A DNA stretch of 57,812 nt from Candidatus Brevifilum fermentans (lineage in GTDB: Bacteria > Chloroflexota > Anaerolineae > Anaerolineales > Villigracilaceae): assembly GCA_945877125.1 (NCBI GenBank), contig CAMCQT010000017.1:1-57812 (forward strand), read 5' to 3'. The translations under genes were made by a program, and so were the position numbers. Under the pieces are notes generated by a model. The model was not told the origin of the DNA. It ran no database searches and saw only the letters and a program-made list of their open reading frames with translations. Shown here in pieces: positions 15,849 through 23,893 of the stretch. The number at the start of each line of letters is the position of its first letter. Position 1 is the stretch's first letter.

Positions 15849-17381
15849 TTAATCTGCGGCAGCTAAAGCCGCATTCTTCATGTTTTGCACAGATATTGTA
15901 CCCATTTCTTTGAGAATTCGTTCAGTTGTTAAGCGAGCAGAAAGCAGGACAATTGGCAGCCCCGTGCCTGGGTGGGTGGATGCGCCAGCGAAATACAAGT
16001 TCTTATATTTTTTGTGGCGATTATGCGGACGAAGATATCCGACCTGCCAGAAGTTATGACTGAGTCCAAACGCGGAGCCATTGACGAGGTTGAAGCGTTC
16101 CTTCCACGTTTGGGGCTGGTACACCATCTCAAACTTTAGGTGGTGCTCGAGGTCGGTTGCTCCTAATTCGTTAGCCAGGCGGGTCAGCACAGTCAGACGG
16201 GCGCGTGCAATCATCGCATCCCAATCCTGTTTACTGCGCGCATCGAGATGACCGACGGGCATAAGTACATAAAGCGTATCCTGTCCTTCGGGCGCGGCGG
16301 CTGGGTCAGTGCGTTTCGGCGCATGGACATAGAACGACGGCACTTCAGGCAAAGTGTGCTCGTCGAAAATTTTCTCGAATGATGATTTGTAATCTCCGCC
16401 GAGGAAAATGTTATGGTGCGCGATCTGTGGATATTCCTTGTCCACGCCCCAATAGAACATGATCGTTGAGCAAGTGTATAGTTTGTCTTCGATCAGTTTC
16501 TTTGCTTCGGCGCGGTCGGGGAGCAGTTGATCATAAATGTAAGGCAAGTCTGCATTGCCAACGAAAATGTCCGCGGTCAACTCACGACCATCTTGTAATT
16601 CCAAACCTGTAACCTTAGAACCTGCGACTTTCAACTTCTTTACTGGAGAATCATAAACAAATTTCACACCCAGTTTTTCGGCAACTTTGGTCAACGCTTG
16701 AATGCCCGCATACATTCCGCCCATCGGGTACCAGACGCCTTCTGCAAGTTCAGTATATTGTAGCAGGGAGTAGGTGGCAGGCGCGTCGTAGGGGCTTAAT
16801 CCAAGATACATGTTTTGAAAAGTAAATGCAGCTTTCAAACGTTCATCTTTGAAGAAGCGACCCGTATTTTTGTAATGCTTTCCCAGAGCCTTAAGTTGAA
16901 AGATCAACGGCAGATTGGTTAGGCTGAAATATTCAAAGATATTGAAGAAGTTGCGTCCCACAAATTTCTCAAGCGAAATTTTGTAGTGCTTGCTTCCTTC
17001 AGCGATGTAATTCAGGAAACCTGTGAAGGCGGTCTTTTCCACTTTCTCAAGCTGGGTTTGCATTTTGCCAATGTCTGAAGTCAGTTCCAATTCCAACCCA
17101 TCATCAAAGCGGACTTTATACGTCGGGTCAATGCGGCGCAAGTCGAGGTGTTCGCCCATCTTTTCTCCGAGCGAGGCAAAGGTTTCCTCCCAAACTTCGG
17201 GCATCAGAAACAGCGTCGGACCAATGTCGAAGCGGTGACCATCTCTGATGATTTGGTTGCAGCGCCCGCCTGGGGTGTCGTTTTTTTCCAGCACGGTCAC
17301 ATCGTATCCATTTTTAGCGAGGCGGGCGGCGGTGGCAATCCCGCCAATCCCAGCGCCGATCACGATAGCAGTTTGTTTCAT
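15849..17381 (-). CDS. crtI: Phytoene desaturase
   Basis: 510 residues, full length for CrtI. It opens with the FAD-binding VIGAGIGGIATAARLAKNGY and LEKNDTPGGRC. Near the C-terminus NLYFAGASTHPGTGLPIVLL is the CrtI signature. The enzyme desaturates phytoene to lycopene-type products at the membrane. First gene of the leftward operon crtI-carH-DICT, driven by a consensus promoter at 17498-17525 with repeats that look like CarH operators. Confidence 0.94.
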   Translation of the reverse strand: MKQTAIVIGAGIGGIATAARLAKNGYDVTVLEKNDTPGGRCNQIIRDGHRFDIGPTLFLMPEVWEETFASLGEKMGEHLDLRRIDPTYKVRFDDGLELELTSDIGKMQTQLEKVEKTAFTGFLNYIAEGSKHYKISLEKFVGRNFFNIFEYFSLTNLPLIFQLKALGKHYKNTGRFFKDERLKAAFTFQNMYLGLSPYDAPATYSLLQYTELAEGVWYPMGGMYAGIQALTKVAEKLGVKFVYDSPVKKLKVAGSKVTGLELQDGRELTADIFVGNADLPYIYDQLLPDRAEAKKLIEDKLYTCSTIMFYWGVDKEYPQIAHHNIFLGGDYKSSFEKIFDEHTLPEVPSFYVHAPKRTDPAAAPEGQDTLYVLMPVGHLDARSKQDWDAMIARARLTVLTRLANELGATDLEHHLKFEMVYQPQTWKERFNLVNGSAFGLSHNFWQVGYLRPHNRHKKYKNLYFAGASTHPGTGLPIVLLSARLTTERILKEMGTISVQNMKNAALAAAD

Positions 17382-17406
17382 GAGTTCTCCTTGTCAAAAT
17401 AAACTA

Positions 17407-17480
17407 TCCCTCACCCTTACCCTCTCCCGTAGGAGAGGGAACTCCCTTCCCATTCGGGGGAAGGGTTGGGGATGAGGGGA
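17407..17480. repeat. CCCTCACCC...GGGATGAGGG dispersed palindrome in the crt control region
   Basis: Outer CCCTCACCCTTACCC-like and GGGTTGGGGATGAGGG-like arms with inner CCCTCTCCC/GGAGAGGG. It lies between the crtI start and its promoter, so it is within the 5' leader of the crtI mRNA. Confidence 0.75.
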
Positions 17481-17497
17481 TTTGCCGCAATTCATTC

Positions 17498-17537
17498 ATT
17501 ATACTCATTGTCTATATTTTGTCAAGTTTTTATCAAC
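17498..17537 (-). promoter_or_regulatory. crtI promoter with three 11-bp tandem repeats (probable CarH operator)
   Basis: On the minus strand TTGACA (17525-17520), a 16-base spacer and TATAAT (17503-17498) form a consensus promoter. Three contiguous 11-mers cover it: GTTGATAAAAA (17537-17527), CTTGACAAAAT (17526-17516), ATAGACAATGA (17515-17505), consensus nTnGAYAAnnn. Thermus CarH binds tandem 11-bp repeats of the form nTnTACAnnnn across the -35. The spacing and position match and the base content is similar. Binding by the CarH encoded here is inference. Confidence 0.75.
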
Positions 17538-17555
17538 ATAATACTTTGCAAAACA

Positions 17556-17583
17556 TTGACAAATGCGACAAATCATGTAAAAT
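17556..17583 (+). promoter_or_regulatory. crtB-P450-cyclase promoter
   Basis: TTGACA (17556-17561), a 16-base spacer and TAAAAT (17578-17583). The -35 starts an nTnGACA unit like those of crtI, and GACAAAT is repeated 9 bases later (17558 and 17567). The repeat phasing is less regular than on the crtI side. Confidence 0.7.
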
Positions 17584-17635
17584 ATCACCAATACGTTGAC
17601 CCTTTAACGAGTAGTGAATGATTCAGGAGACTAAA

Positions 17636-18583
17636 ATGCAAGCACAAGCAAATTGGGAAAACCAACTTCTTGACCTCGCAGGACATATTCAACACCCCTC
17701 GCCCAGCCCGTTTTTCTCTTATTGGGCAGAGGATGCTTCCTTGAACAAAGCCTATCAGCAAGCAGCAGCCACCACTGCTTCGCATAGCAAATCCTTTTAT
17801 TTCGCCTCTGGTTTGCTCCCCGAAGAAAAACGTTTAGCCGTCCGTGCGCTTTACGCCTTTTGCCGCACCGTGGATGATATTGTGGATGAGGTTGAATTAA
17901 AAAAGGATCGGGACTTGGAATTGAACTACTGGCGGAATATTGTCGAAACCGCTTCTTGCCCCGCTGATGACTTGGTTGCCTCTGCCTGGGCAGATACCCT
18001 TACCCGATACCATATCCCGCGTCACTACGCGTTGCAGTTGATCGACGGCGTGGCGCGTGACCTTTGCCAGTCACGCTATCAAACCTTTGAAGACCTTGCT
18101 ACTTATTGTTATGGCGTCGCTTCCACAGTTGGGCTGATGAGCATGTACATCGTCGGCTTCAAGAGTCGCGAGGCTGTGCCATACGCCATCAAACTCGGCG
18201 TTGCCTTGCAGATGACTAATATCCTCAGAGATGTGGGTGAGGACTATCGCAACGGGCGTGTATATCTTCCACGCGAAGAATTGGCTTTTTTTAGCATCCG
18301 CGAAGTTGACATCGCCGCAGGACGCGTTACCGATCATTGGCGGCAGTTCATGAAATTCCAAATTGACCGCACACGCCAGTTGTACAAAGACTCATGGTCA
18401 GGCGTGAAAATGCTCGAACCCGAAGGACAACTTGCCATCGGCGCCGCATCCGCTTTGTATGAAGGCATTCTCAAGGACATCGAAGATCATGATTACAATG
18501 TATTCAATCGGCGCGCCTGTCTAAGCACGTGGGAGAAAATCGCGAGGCTCCCTTCTGTGTGGATGAGAATTAAACGGTTATAA
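17636..18583 (+). CDS. crtB: Phytoene synthase
   Basis: 315 residues from the ATG at 17636, preceded by AGGAGA; an in-frame ATG 18 bases upstream lacks a site. Both Asp-rich motifs are present: RTVDDIVDEVE and NILRDVGEDYRNGRVYLP. The YCYGVASTVG trans-isoprenyl-synthase signature is also seen. It condenses two geranylgeranyl-PP into phytoene. Divergent from crtI and first of a three-gene operon with the P450 and lycopene cyclase. Confidence 0.94.
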   Translation: MQAQANWENQLLDLAGHIQHPSPSPFFSYWAEDASLNKAYQQAAATTASHSKSFYFASGLLPEEKRLAVRALYAFCRTVDDIVDEVELKKDRDLELNYWRNIVETASCPADDLVASAWADTLTRYHIPRHYALQLIDGVARDLCQSRYQTFEDLATYCYGVASTVGLMSMYIVGFKSREAVPYAIKLGVALQMTNILRDVGEDYRNGRVYLPREELAFFSIREVDIAAGRVTDHWRQFMKFQIDRTRQLYKDSWSGVKMLEPEGQLAIGAASALYEGILKDIEDHDYNVFNRRACLSTWEKIARLPSVWMRIKRL

Positions 18584-18589
18584 ATTTAT

Positions 18590-19864
18590 ATGCAACCCTT
18601 AGACCCCGAAACAGGACGGCTTGCCCTCGTATCCATGCTCCGCGAACGCTCGCCGCTTGGCGCGCTCAAAATCCTCTACTCGCGTGTTGGACGTTTCTTT
18701 CAAATTCCCATGCCCGCTTTTCATCCCTTCGTGGTCGGAGGACCGCAATCGAATCGCAAAGTGCTGGTCACGGAACGGGACAAAGTCAAATGGCGCAACG
18801 CAGACCCTGTCACCGATCTGCTACGGCATGGAGTCCTAGTCACAGACGGCGAAGAGCACGATCATTATCGCAAGTTGATGGAGCCTCCGCTTCACCCATC
18901 CAAACTCAATAACTATGTGCAAAGTATGCTTGCTCACACAGACCGTGTCACAAGTCAGTGGCGCGATGGTCAGGTTGTGGATATACTGGTTGAAAGCCGC
19001 AAGATCGCCCTGCTCATCATCATGGATACGCTTTTCAGCGTCGATGTTTGGGATGATCTTCCGCGCATCTGGACGCCCATCCTCAAAGCGATCAACTACA
19101 TCTCGCCTGGACCATGGATCATCTGGAGAAACATTCCGCGACCTGGATATAAAAAGTACCTGAAACAACTCGATGATTATCTTTACGAGATCATTTCCAA
19201 TCGGCGCGAGGACTCTCCCAAACCTGATTTGCTCCAGCATTTGATTGACGCAGGACTCGACGATAACCACATCCGCGATCAAATGTTGACCATGCTCATC
19301 GCAGGTCACGACACCTCCACCGCGCTTCTCGCTTGGACTTTCTATCTGCTTGGCAGTCATCCCCAAATCCACGACAGACTCGTGCATGAGTTGGATGAAT
19401 CTGTAGGTGAGACGCCTCCATCTGCATCTGCGGGCTGGCAGCCGCATTTGCTGGATGAGATCATCAAGGAAAGTTTACGGCTGTATCCGCCGATCCACAT
19501 TGGTAATCGCATGGTCGCGGAAGATATGGAATTTGACGGCAACTGTGTCCCAGCTGGTGAGCGATTGTTCTATTCGATTTATCTCACTCACCGCGACGCC
19601 GAGCATTGGGAGAATCCGCATGACTTCCACCCCGAGCGCTTTGAGCATGGACGCAAACAACCGCCTTATGCCTACGTCCCATTTGGCGGCGGACCGCGCG
19701 GCTGTATCGGCGCGGCATTTGGTCAGGCAGAGGCTCGCCTGGTAATCGCACGTTTACTGCAAACATTCACATTTGAATTGGTCAATAAAAATGTCCATGC
19801 TCACATGGGCGCAACCTTGGAGCCGAGACCTGGGGTGATGATGCGGGTCTCAAAACGTAAATAA
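18590..19864 (+). CDS. Cytochrome P450, probably a carotenoid hydroxylase
   Basis: 424 residues. The I-helix reads AGHDTSTALLAW, the K-helix ExxR is EIIKESLRLYPP, and the haem loop is PFGGGPRGCIG with Cys372 as iron ligand. It has no membrane anchor. It starts 6 bases after crtB and the next gene begins 1 base after its stop, a tight operon. Thermus CYP175A1 hydroxylates beta-carotene and lies in a crt cluster, so ring hydroxylation is the likely job (inference from context). Confidence 0.88.
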   Translation: MQPLDPETGRLALVSMLRERSPLGALKILYSRVGRFFQIPMPAFHPFVVGGPQSNRKVLVTERDKVKWRNADPVTDLLRHGVLVTDGEEHDHYRKLMEPPLHPSKLNNYVQSMLAHTDRVTSQWRDGQVVDILVESRKIALLIIMDTLFSVDVWDDLPRIWTPILKAINYISPGPWIIWRNIPRPGYKKYLKQLDDYLYEIISNRREDSPKPDLLQHLIDAGLDDNHIRDQMLTMLIAGHDTSTALLAWTFYLLGSHPQIHDRLVHELDESVGETPPSASAGWQPHLLDEIIKESLRLYPPIHIGNRMVAEDMEFDGNCVPAGERLFYSIYLTHRDAEHWENPHDFHPERFEHGRKQPPYAYVPFGGGPRGCIGAAFGQAEARLVIARLLQTFTFELVNKNVHAHMGATLEPRPGVMMRVSKRK

Positions 19865-19865
19865 G

Positions 19866-20660
19866 ATGACATACTTTGGCTTTCTTCTTCGCTTTCTTGT
19901 TGTCCCGATCATTATTTTTCTCGTTATCTATTTGCTGGATGAGAAAAATAAAAAACATATTTCGGGCTTCAAGAATGGACGCCCAGTCTGGATTGCAATT
20001 GGGATTCACATCCTGCTGGCTTTGGTCTACACCACGCCATGGGATAACTATCTTGTTGCTACAGGCGTATGGTATTACAACCCGCAACTGGTCACAGGCA
20101 TTGTGCTTGGATATGTCCCCATTGAAGAATATACTTTTTTCATACTTGAAACTTTATTTGCAGGGCTGTGGTGGTGGTTCCTGGCACGCAGACAAAACCC
20201 CAAAGCGGAAAACTTTGTTCCCTCCAAAATAATCCGCTTTGGGTCGTTTGCTTTCCTTTTTGTACTCTGGATAATATTTACGGTTCTTTTCTTTGCGGGA
20301 CCGCCTTCCCTCACTTATCTGTCCATTATCTTTTTTTGGGCGTTGCCCGCCATCGCGCCACAACTTCTATTTGGCGCGGATATCCTCTGGCGGCACGGCA
20401 AACTCGTCGCGTTGACCATCCTCCCCATGGCGCTCTACCTCTCCGCCGTTGATTCGCTCGCCATCACCGCATCAACATGGACAATTGCCGTAGATCAATC
20501 CACGGGCATTTTACTCGGCGGTGTTTTGCCCATTGAAGAAGCGATATTTTTTATAGTTACCGTAACACTGGTCGCATTTGGTATGACTTTATTTCTGGCA
20601 GAAGAAGCACAGGATCGAATTCAGGAATGGTTTCCAAAATTCAAAACCAAAAGCCAATAA
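19866..20660 (+). CDS. Heterodimer-type (CrtYc/CrtYd fused) lycopene cyclase
   Basis: 264 residues, about seven membrane helices. The lycopene cyclase domain occurs twice, each copy with the PxEE motif: GYVPIEEYTFFILET and GVLPIEEAIFFIVT. A single protein with both halves matches the fused CarR/CrtYcd type that cyclises lycopene ends to beta rings without FAD. Last gene of the crtB operon. Confidence 0.9.
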   Translation: MTYFGFLLRFLVVPIIIFLVIYLLDEKNKKHISGFKNGRPVWIAIGIHILLALVYTTPWDNYLVATGVWYYNPQLVTGIVLGYVPIEEYTFFILETLFAGLWWWFLARRQNPKAENFVPSKIIRFGSFAFLFVLWIIFTVLFFAGPPSLTYLSIIFFWALPAIAPQLLFGADILWRHGKLVALTILPMALYLSAVDSLAITASTWTIAVDQSTGILLGGVLPIEEAIFFIVTVTLVAFGMTLFLAEEAQDRIQEWFPKFKTKSQ

Positions 20661-20771
20661 AAAACTGACATACATATCTGTTGGGGGCAACTATTGAATA
20701 AAGTCTGTTAAAAGTTTTTGGGGCTATAATTCACGGCATAGAACACAATCACATAAATCAGTTGAGGAAAT

Positions 20772-21176
20772 ATGCCCAAAATCAAAGCTGTTAATCATGT
20801 AGCCGTCGTTGTGGATGACATGGAAAAATCCCTGTTGTTCTGGCGCGATGCGCTCGGTATTCAACTGCACGAACTACGCGATGTCCCTGCCGAAAAATCA
20901 CAGGTGGCATTTCTCCCCGTAGCTGGCGCCGAAATAGAACTGGTCATGCCGACTAGCGACGACTCAGGTATTGCAAAATACCTCGCCAAGCGCGGACCTG
21001 GCATGCACCACATTTGCCTCGAAGTGGATGACATTGACGGGATGATGCTTCAAATGAAAGCAAAAAATATTCGCCTTATCAACGAAGAACCCCGCACCGC
21101 GGCAGACGGAAAAAGATACGCCTTCATCCATCCCGAGTCAACGGGTGGGGTGCTGGTCGAGTTGTATCAAATCTAA
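20772..21176 (+). CDS. mce: Methylmalonyl-CoA epimerase
   Basis: 134 residues, a glyoxalase/VOC-fold protein of the usual size. NHVAVVVDDMEKSLLFWRD at the start, GAEIELVMP, GMHHICLEVDD and FIHPESTGGVLVEL at the end give the His/Glu metal ligands and the family signature. It interconverts (R)- and (S)-methylmalonyl-CoA in propionate metabolism. A GAGGA site precedes the ATG and a TATAAT-like box lies at about 20724. Confidence 0.93.
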   Translation: MPKIKAVNHVAVVVDDMEKSLLFWRDALGIQLHELRDVPAEKSQVAFLPVAGAEIELVMPTSDDSGIAKYLAKRGPGMHHICLEVDDIDGMMLQMKAKNIRLINEEPRTAADGKRYAFIHPESTGGVLVELYQI

Positions 21177-21189
21177 TTTAACTGATGGT

Positions 21190-21350
21190 CTGCATAAACT
21201 CCGAAGGAGTGAAATGATTATAGATTTAACAAAAATAGATCTAATAACCCCGAAGGGGTGACATACTTTTCGGCATAAACCATGTCATCCCTTCGGGATT
21301 TTGTCTTTCACACATAAATTTCTACAATCCTGCCATCCCTTCGGGATTGG
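21190..21350. repeat. CCCTTCGGG/CCCGAAGGG dispersed repeat cluster
   Basis: CCCCGAAGGGGTGACAT (21248-21264) mirrors ATGTCATCCCTTCGGG (21282-21297), with further CTCCGAAGGAGTG (~21199) and CCATCCCTTCGGGATTGG (~21333) copies. They fill the 220-bp gap between the epimerase and tilS genes. No gene is seen here. Confidence 0.8.
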
Positions 21351-21397
21351 AATCTGTATAACATCAGTTAATATTCAAGCCTGGTTAAAATAAAATA

Positions 21398-22837
21398 GTG
21401 ACAGAAAACATCGAAATCATTTTGAGGGATGAGTGCCGCCTTGAAAAAGACCGTCCGATCATTGTCGGCGTCTCAGGCGGGCCTGACAGCCTGTGCCTGC
21501 TCGAAACATTGCGGCAGGCAGGCTATTTAATTATTGTCGCGCACTTCAACCATCAACTCCGCCCTGAATCAAGTCAGGACGCGCGCATGGTTGAAAAGAC
21601 CGCCTCACGTTTAATGCTGGGCTGTTACATCGACGGTGCAGATGTGCGAGCGCACGCAGATCGAGAGAAATTATCGATCGAGGAAGCCGCCCGTAATTTG
21701 CGTTATCAGTTTTTGTTCAAACTGGCGCGTGAGCGAAATGCCCAAGCCGTGGCTGTCGGTCACACGGCTGACGACCAGGTGGAAACAATTCTCATGCACT
21801 TCCTGCGTGGAAGCGCCCTTAATGGGTTGAAGGGCATGTCTTATCGCTCGATCATCAAAACGTTTGATTTTGAAATTCCCATTGTGCGTCCCTTGTTAAG
21901 TATGTGGCGCGAAGAAACCGTTGTGTTTTGCGCGGCAAATGGCTTGCGTCCGCATTATGATTCAAGCAATGATTCGATTGATTTTCAACGCAATCGTATT
22001 CGCCACCTTTTGATTCCCAACCTCGAAAGCTACAACCCGAAACTTCGCGAAGCAGTTTTACGCATGTCGCAATCGCTCAAAGGTGATTACGCCTTGTTGA
22101 TGGAGTTGCTGGAAACCGCCTGGCAGGAAACCGTGACAGATGCAGACGAGAATTCCATCACTTTTGATGCTGACCTGCTTTCCAAGTGTTCAGTGGGACT
22201 TCAACGTAATCTGGTCAAACATGCCATGCAGACTCTGCGCCCCGCAGTGGATGTCAATTTTTCCACACTTGAGCGTGCCGCCAATATGATCAACAATCCC
22301 ACACATTTCTCCCGCGTAGATCTGAAAGGCGGCTTGCGGATGTTCCGCGAGTCAAACCATGTCTACGTTTGCACCTTGGATGCAGAATTACCCTTCAACC
22401 TTTGGCCGCAATTGACAGGAATGCCATCTGTGCCGCTCTCTGTTCCAGGTCAGGTTGAGCTTGCGGGCGGCTGGAAATTTAATTGTGAACCTTGGGGTAT
22501 GCCTGTTTTAGCGCGCGAGCAGGCTGAACGAAATGAAGACCCGTTTCAGGTCTGGTTGGATGTGCGAAATTTATCTAAGCCACTTAAACTGCGGATACGC
22601 CATGCGGGCGATCAGTTTGCGCCTTTTGGTTTGGATGGTCATTCCCAGAAACTTTCCGATTTTTTTGTGAACGCGAAGATTCCGCAGCGTGCGCGTGAAA
22701 ATTGGCCTTTGCTGTGCGCCGGAGATGAAATCATCTGGGTGCCGGGCTATCGTCCCGCACATTCGTATCGCCTGACAGAGGCTACGAAAAACGTTTTGTA
22801 TTTTTCCATCTCACGTCCGCGTGAGAAAAACAGCTAA
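21398..22837 (+). CDS. tilS: tRNA(Ile)-lysidine synthetase
   Basis: 479 residues starting at GTG 21398. The ATP-pyrophosphatase loop SGGPDS lies at 26-31, followed by AHFNHQLRPESSQDA and GHTADDQVETILMHFLRGS, the TilS signature. The C-terminal TilS domain (RIRHAGDQFAPFG, KLSDFFVNAKIP) is complete. It converts cytidine 34 of tRNA-Ile(CAU) to lysidine, an essential step. No ribosome site is visible; TAAAAT 6 bases before the GTG suggests a leaderless transcript. Confidence 0.93.
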   Translation: MTENIEIILRDECRLEKDRPIIVGVSGGPDSLCLLETLRQAGYLIIVAHFNHQLRPESSQDARMVEKTASRLMLGCYIDGADVRAHADREKLSIEEAARNLRYQFLFKLARERNAQAVAVGHTADDQVETILMHFLRGSALNGLKGMSYRSIIKTFDFEIPIVRPLLSMWREETVVFCAANGLRPHYDSSNDSIDFQRNRIRHLLIPNLESYNPKLREAVLRMSQSLKGDYALLMELLETAWQETVTDADENSITFDADLLSKCSVGLQRNLVKHAMQTLRPAVDVNFSTLERAANMINNPTHFSRVDLKGGLRMFRESNHVYVCTLDAELPFNLWPQLTGMPSVPLSVPGQVELAGGWKFNCEPWGMPVLAREQAERNEDPFQVWLDVRNLSKPLKLRIRHAGDQFAPFGLDGHSQKLSDFFVNAKIPQRARENWPLLCAGDEIIWVPGYRPAHSYRLTEATKNVLYFSISRPREKNS

Positions 22838-22874
22838 CAAAAATCCCGTCCAACTTTAGGACGGGATTTTTGTT
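22836..22874. terminator. Bidirectional terminator between tilS and the recombinase-like gene
   Basis: AACAAAAATCCCGTC (22836-22850) and GACGGGATTTTTGTT (22860-22874), flanked by A and T runs on both sides of convergent genes. Confidence 0.9.
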
Positions 22875-23773
22875 TATTTCATTTCGCCATTCAATTGTTT
22901 TATTTTGATGAACAACTCGCGCCATTGAATCTTGGACACGCCGAGTTTCTGGCGGATGGTATCTGCTTCCATGCCGGCTTGATAATCACGCAGGGCGCAT
23001 GTCCAGCGGCACATGTCAAAGGACAGGTGCTTGGTCAGGCTGGCTTCGGTGCCGATGTCTTCGAGCAGGTATTCCAATCTACGCGGTGACCAGGCGAAGA
23101 CCTGATCCACGGGTTTGTATTGCGCGAGATATTCTTTGTACGCGGCGATCCAATCTTCCTGCAAGTCTATTTTGCGCTCTTTGTAGCGGCTGGCTTGGCT
23201 GGCATAACGAATAAAAATATGCGGCCCGTTCTTGGCTTCAAGGTCAATGTGATTAGTGTGGATGCCGAGACATTCGCTTTTCTTAATGCCTGTTGTCAGC
23301 AAAAGGTAAACCAGCGTGAAGAAGCGCGCGTCTGGCTTGGTCTCGCGGCGATGGCGATCTGCGGCGAGCAGCACAGCTTCGTATTCATCATTGGTCAACA
23401 CCTGCGGCAGCGGACTGATGGCAGAGCGTTGTAAAACTTTTTCGGCGGGGTCAATGGATAATGTGCCATGTTGATGCAGCCAGCGGAAAAATGATTTTAT
23501 AGATGTGATGCGCCGTGACAAGGTCTTGGGACTGCATGGAATGCCGCGCTCTTTTTCCATCCATGCAAAGAAGCGGTTGAGGTCATCTGTGGTGATATTG
23601 CCAATAGATTGGTCGGGAGCCAGGAAGTGAGTCAAGAGGCGAACATCTGAAAGAAAGGCTTTGACAGTATTTGGGGAACGTCCCTGATCGTACATGAACA
23701 TCTCCCAGCCATTGAAGGCAGTGGGGAGCAGGGTTTTGCTTGTGATATGAGCGGAGTCAGATATTTTGTCCAT
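22874..23773 (-). CDS. Tyrosine-recombinase-like protein with eroded active site
   Basis: 299 residues. The N-terminal SAM-like core-binding domain is clear (QGRSPNTVKAFLSDVRLL, RRITSIKSFFRWL). The C-terminal catalytic fold is recognisable, but key residues are missing. The first Arg of TGxRxSE is Lys164 (TTGIKKSE). The HxxR box reads SFDMCRWTC with only Arg256 kept. The later His/Trp and the Tyr nucleophile are not seen (LGVSKIQWRELF). It probably still binds DNA but cannot recombine. No att-like repeats flank it. It could be a domesticated XerC/D relative. Confidence 0.75.
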   Translation of the reverse strand: MDKISDSAHITSKTLLPTAFNGWEMFMYDQGRSPNTVKAFLSDVRLLTHFLAPDQSIGNITTDDLNRFFAWMEKERGIPCSPKTLSRRITSIKSFFRWLHQHGTLSIDPAEKVLQRSAISPLPQVLTNDEYEAVLLAADRHRRETKPDARFFTLVYLLLTTGIKKSECLGIHTNHIDLEAKNGPHIFIRYASQASRYKERKIDLQEDWIAAYKEYLAQYKPVDQVFAWSPRRLEYLLEDIGTEASLTKHLSFDMCRWTCALRDYQAGMEADTIRQKLGVSKIQWRELFIKIKQLNGEMK

Positions 23774-23893
23774 AAGTTAATCCTTACCATGCAGTGGATA
23801 GCGCATAGTCTTTTCGTATAGTTTAGCGAATATACTGGGGCTTGTCAACAGGGGAAAAATAAAATTTTACCAAAATCGTTAGGCAGAACTCTC

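Noticed and set aside
17382-17635. Cobalamin riboswitch controlling the crt genes
   Set aside because: No B12-box-like sequence is seen; control through the CarH-like protein explains the B12 link better.
22874-23773. Active integrase of a genomic island
   Set aside because: Catalytic Arg I and Tyr are missing and no attachment-site repeats flank the gene.
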